From Methanomicrobiales archaeon (lineage in GTDB: Archaea > Halobacteriota > Methanomicrobia > Methanomicrobiales > Methanospirillaceae): a stretch of DNA of 46,325 nt. Within the stretch, counting starts at the first letter, position 1. Each line of letters begins with the position of its first letter. The stretch is from NCBI GenBank assembly GCA_013415565.1, contig JAAEET010000006.1, forward strand, positions 1 to 46,325. The letters run 5' to 3'. Positions 44,414 through 46,325 of the stretch are shown here, piece by piece. The notes below the pieces were generated by a model. The model saw only the letters and a list, made by a program, of their open reading frames with translations, was not told the DNA's origin and made no database searches. The translations under genes were made by a program, and so were the position numbers.

Positions 44414-46325
44414 TCAGGGTCTCTTCCATCGCAGGTAGAAGACTACCGTGACGAATATCACGACGAAGATGACCGAGAGGCTTTTGAGGGTGATGAGGCT
44501 CGAGGTCGGTTCGACGAGTGATCCGAGGAATCCCTGTTCCCCGCTTGTTGGTGTAACCGCTGATTCCTTCGCCTGCGGGGTTTCAGCCGGGGGCGGGGAG
44601 ATGATCTCGCTATCGGGACCTTCCTCCGTTGGCGGAGAATCGGTGTCCACGGGTCCCATTGTGGAAGGAGGAGGAGAGACCGTCCCCTCGGGTGTTACCT
44701 CCGATGTGGCGGGACCGGTGGACGTGCTGGGGCCTCCTCCACCGCCGCCTCCACCGCCGGAGCTGGGCGGGCTCACGGCCCCACTGATTGTCAGATAAAT
44801 GATCTGCAACGGATTTCCGGGACCCCCGAGAGCACTGACGGCAAACCGTGAGAAGCCGTCAGGAGAGCGGGCACTGAAATAATCCCTGTTACTGACCGGA
44901 TCATGGAAGATGAATGACGTATCGAGCACTTCTGCACTCCCGTCATCACAGAGTCTGAGTATTCTGATACTGTCCCGGTTGTCCCTGATATAAAACGTTC
45001 TCGTTTCCGGGATGCACCGTTCGCGGTTGAGCATCAGCTCATGGGGTCCGGGGAAGAGCCCGGTAACCGTGAGCGGGGTGCTGCCGCGATACTCTGAGTC
45101 GATGAAGACTGCGGCCCCTGCCAGGTTTGTCTCGATGACGACCTTCCCATTATCCCCTTCTCCGTATTGCGACACCCACCCTGAATCTACTCCGATAGTC
45201 AGGACAGCTTCTCCCTCCACATCCTGGCACTCAAATGCCAGGGTATAGGCGATGTCATGGATATCGCCGTAATCAGGATACGTGTCGAGAGCCGCGTCAA
45301 AGCCTGTGTAATCTTCGGGGAATACTCCTTTCCACATCCAGGTGGTGAGAATACCGGATTCCGGATATTCATCCAGGCATACCGAATAATTGAAAATTCC
45401 CCGATTGCCAGAATCTTCGCAGGCCATGTCCGGACTCCGGATGCAAACCGATGAGAGTATCCCCGTATAGCGGGTGCCGTTTCTGGTAAAGCCTCCGGAA
45501 TCGGTGGTAAATTCTATTTCTTCAATACCAGATTCTTCCGGAGGAATGACCGTTAGCACACGATAGGATGAATCGAGAGAGAAGTCCTGAACATATTCGC
45601 TGTCGAATGTGAGCTTTTGGACGCTTCCTGACTTCGTCACCTGGATTCCCGGTATAGTGAAGTTCATACCAGAAGAAGCTGCTTCGGCAACCATGACCAG
45701 GTTGTTCCTGACAAGGCTGTTTGTGCCGTACTCATTGGTTATCAAGAGCGAGACAGAATAGGTTCCTTCACCGGAGTAGGTATGGGATGGATGCTGGTCC
45801 GAAGACGTCATGTTATCTCCAAAATCCCATTCCCATGCTGTCGGATTTCCTGAAGACTGGTCAGAGAACTGGACTGTCAAAGGAGAGAGTCCCGATTGCG
45901 GAGTTGCAGAGAATTTCGCCACCGGGGGTGAGCCTGCACTGATATAATCATCCTTTCTCTCCATAGCACTCTGGTACTGGTTCCCGGTCCAGAGGGTCAC
46001 GCCATAAGTTCCCGGGTCAATGAACGTATGATCGGGGTTCTGTTCCTCCGACGTGTTCCCGTCTCCGAAATCCCAGAACCAGAACGCCGGCTCACCGGTG
46101 GTCTGATCGGTGAAAGAGACCGTTACCGGTGCCCTTGATGCTGTTACGTTTGCAGAAAAAGCAGCTTCAAGCAGGGGTTTTTCGATTCCTGATGTGAAGA
46201 GGTAGACGTCCCAGGTCCACATGTCGGGATACAGCCCGCACCAGACAATACGGTTACCGGAAATCTCCGGCATGCCCTGATTCGTTGTTGTATCAGGGCT
46301 GACCAGAGTGGTGATTGTGGAGCTC
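44414..46325 (-). CDS. PKD/PEGA-domain surface protein (5' end beyond window)
   Basis: This is a large extracellular protein anchored at its C-terminus. The frame is open to the right edge (637 codons seen), so an internal ATG at 46273 is not the true start. Order from the edge: the end of a repeat of the type ISGNRIVW...WDVYLF, which suggests a beta-propeller N-terminus; PKD domain at about 46168-45944 (WFWDFGDGNTS); second PKD at about 45925-45689 (WEWDFGDNMTS); an unknown Cys-containing region; a PEGA domain at about 45150-44990; and a run of nine Gly with a Pro/Ser/Thr linker near 44570-44760. A final membrane helix ends in RWKRP. It is likely a cell-surface adhesion or layer protein. Confidence 0.9.
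   Translation of the reverse strand, partial: SSTITTLVSPDTTTNQGMPEISGNRIVWCGLYPDMWTWDVYLFTSGIEKPLLEAAFSANVTASRAPVTVSFTDQTTGEPAFWFWDFGDGNTSEEQNPDHTFIDPGTYGVTLWTGNQYQSAMERKDDYISAGSPPVAKFSATPQSGLSPLTVQFSDQSSGNPTAWEWDFGDNMTSSDQHPSHTYSGEGTYSVSLLITNEYGTNSLVRNNLVMVAEAASSGMNFTIPGIQVTKSGSVQKLTFDSEYVQDFSLDSSYRVLTVIPPEESGIEEIEFTTDSGGFTRNGTRYTGILSSVCIRSPDMACEDSGNRGIFNYSVCLDEYPESGILTTWMWKGVFPEDYTGFDAALDTYPDYGDIHDIAYTLAFECQDVEGEAVLTIGVDSGWVSQYGEGDNGKVVIETNLAGAAVFIDSEYRGSTPLTVTGLFPGPHELMLNRERCIPETRTFYIRDNRDSIRILRLCDDGSAEVLDTSFIFHDPVSNRDYFSARSPDGFSRFAVSALGGPGNPLQIIYLTISGAVSPPSSGGGGGGGGGPSTSTGPATSEVTPEGTVSPPPSTMGPVDTDSPPTEEGPDSEIISPPPAETPQAKESAVTPTSGEQGFLGSLVEPTSSLITLKSLSVIFVVIFVTVVFYLRWKRP

Noticed and set aside
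44732-44758. GGN repeat considered as an independent microsatellite
   Set aside because: It encodes nine glycines in the linker of the surface protein and stays in frame.

Overview
The window is GC-rich DNA from a methanogenic archaeon, most likely of the Methanomicrobiales. It carries a methanogenesis marker protein 14 gene, a complete archaeal A-type ATP synthase operon (H-I-K-E-C-F-A-B-D), a group II chaperonin, membrane-bound LonB, NOB1, an archaeal phosphoglycerate kinase, a GfcR-type regulator, and the promoter style of the group (TATA boxes about 25-30 nt before start codons, several apparently leaderless genes). The order-level assignment is inferred from general gene style, not from a search.

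Layout. (1) 1-1674, minus strand: a two-gene non-homologous end-joining module, a stand-alone LigD-type polymerase followed by Ku, with Ku cut by the left edge. (2) 1771-4765: a three-gene cell-surface glycan operon (FAD-dependent oxidoreductase or mutase, GT4, GT2). (3) 4899-8576: thioesterase, lipoprotein, tRNA-Ser(CGA), a beta-grasp protein, thermosome and GfcR. (4) 8599-10870, minus: prs-rtcA-nob1, three overlapping genes for PRPP synthesis and RNA processing. (5) 10955-16326: lonB, tldD, a tldE/pmbA homologue, a BofA-like membrane protein and an unknown. (6) 16578-26143: the ATP synthase operon with pgk directly behind it. (7) 26187-30417: a small membrane protein, a ribbon-helix-helix-like protein, adenine deaminase, a DUF1624 membrane acyltransferase-like protein and a beta-carbonic anhydrase. 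(8) 30414-31620, minus: a thiol redox cluster of glutaredoxin, a ferredoxin:disulfide reductase fused to rubredoxin, and a YuzD-like thioredoxin-fold protein. (9) 31787-39825: a six-gene acetyl-CoA synthase operon of bacterial type (acsB-acsD-acsC-acsV, a core methionine synthase and cooC). (10) 39829-46325: a small membrane protein, marker protein 14 with a small partner, two tandem HEAT-repeat membrane proteins and a large PKD/PEGA surface protein cut by the right edge.

The most notable unit is the acs operon. Its AcsB has the full-length bacterial architecture with the N-terminal CODH-binding region, unlike the short archaeal CdhC. It comes with the corrinoid reactivator AcsV and a nickel-loading ATPase. 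It has no CODH gene and no AcsE methyltransferase in the window, and it embeds a core MetE-like protein that could pass methyl groups from the corrinoid protein to methionine. The second is the Ku/polymerase NHEJ pair, which is patchily distributed in archaea. The rest is mostly methanogen housekeeping. I see no CRISPR array, insertion sequence, prophage or rRNA.
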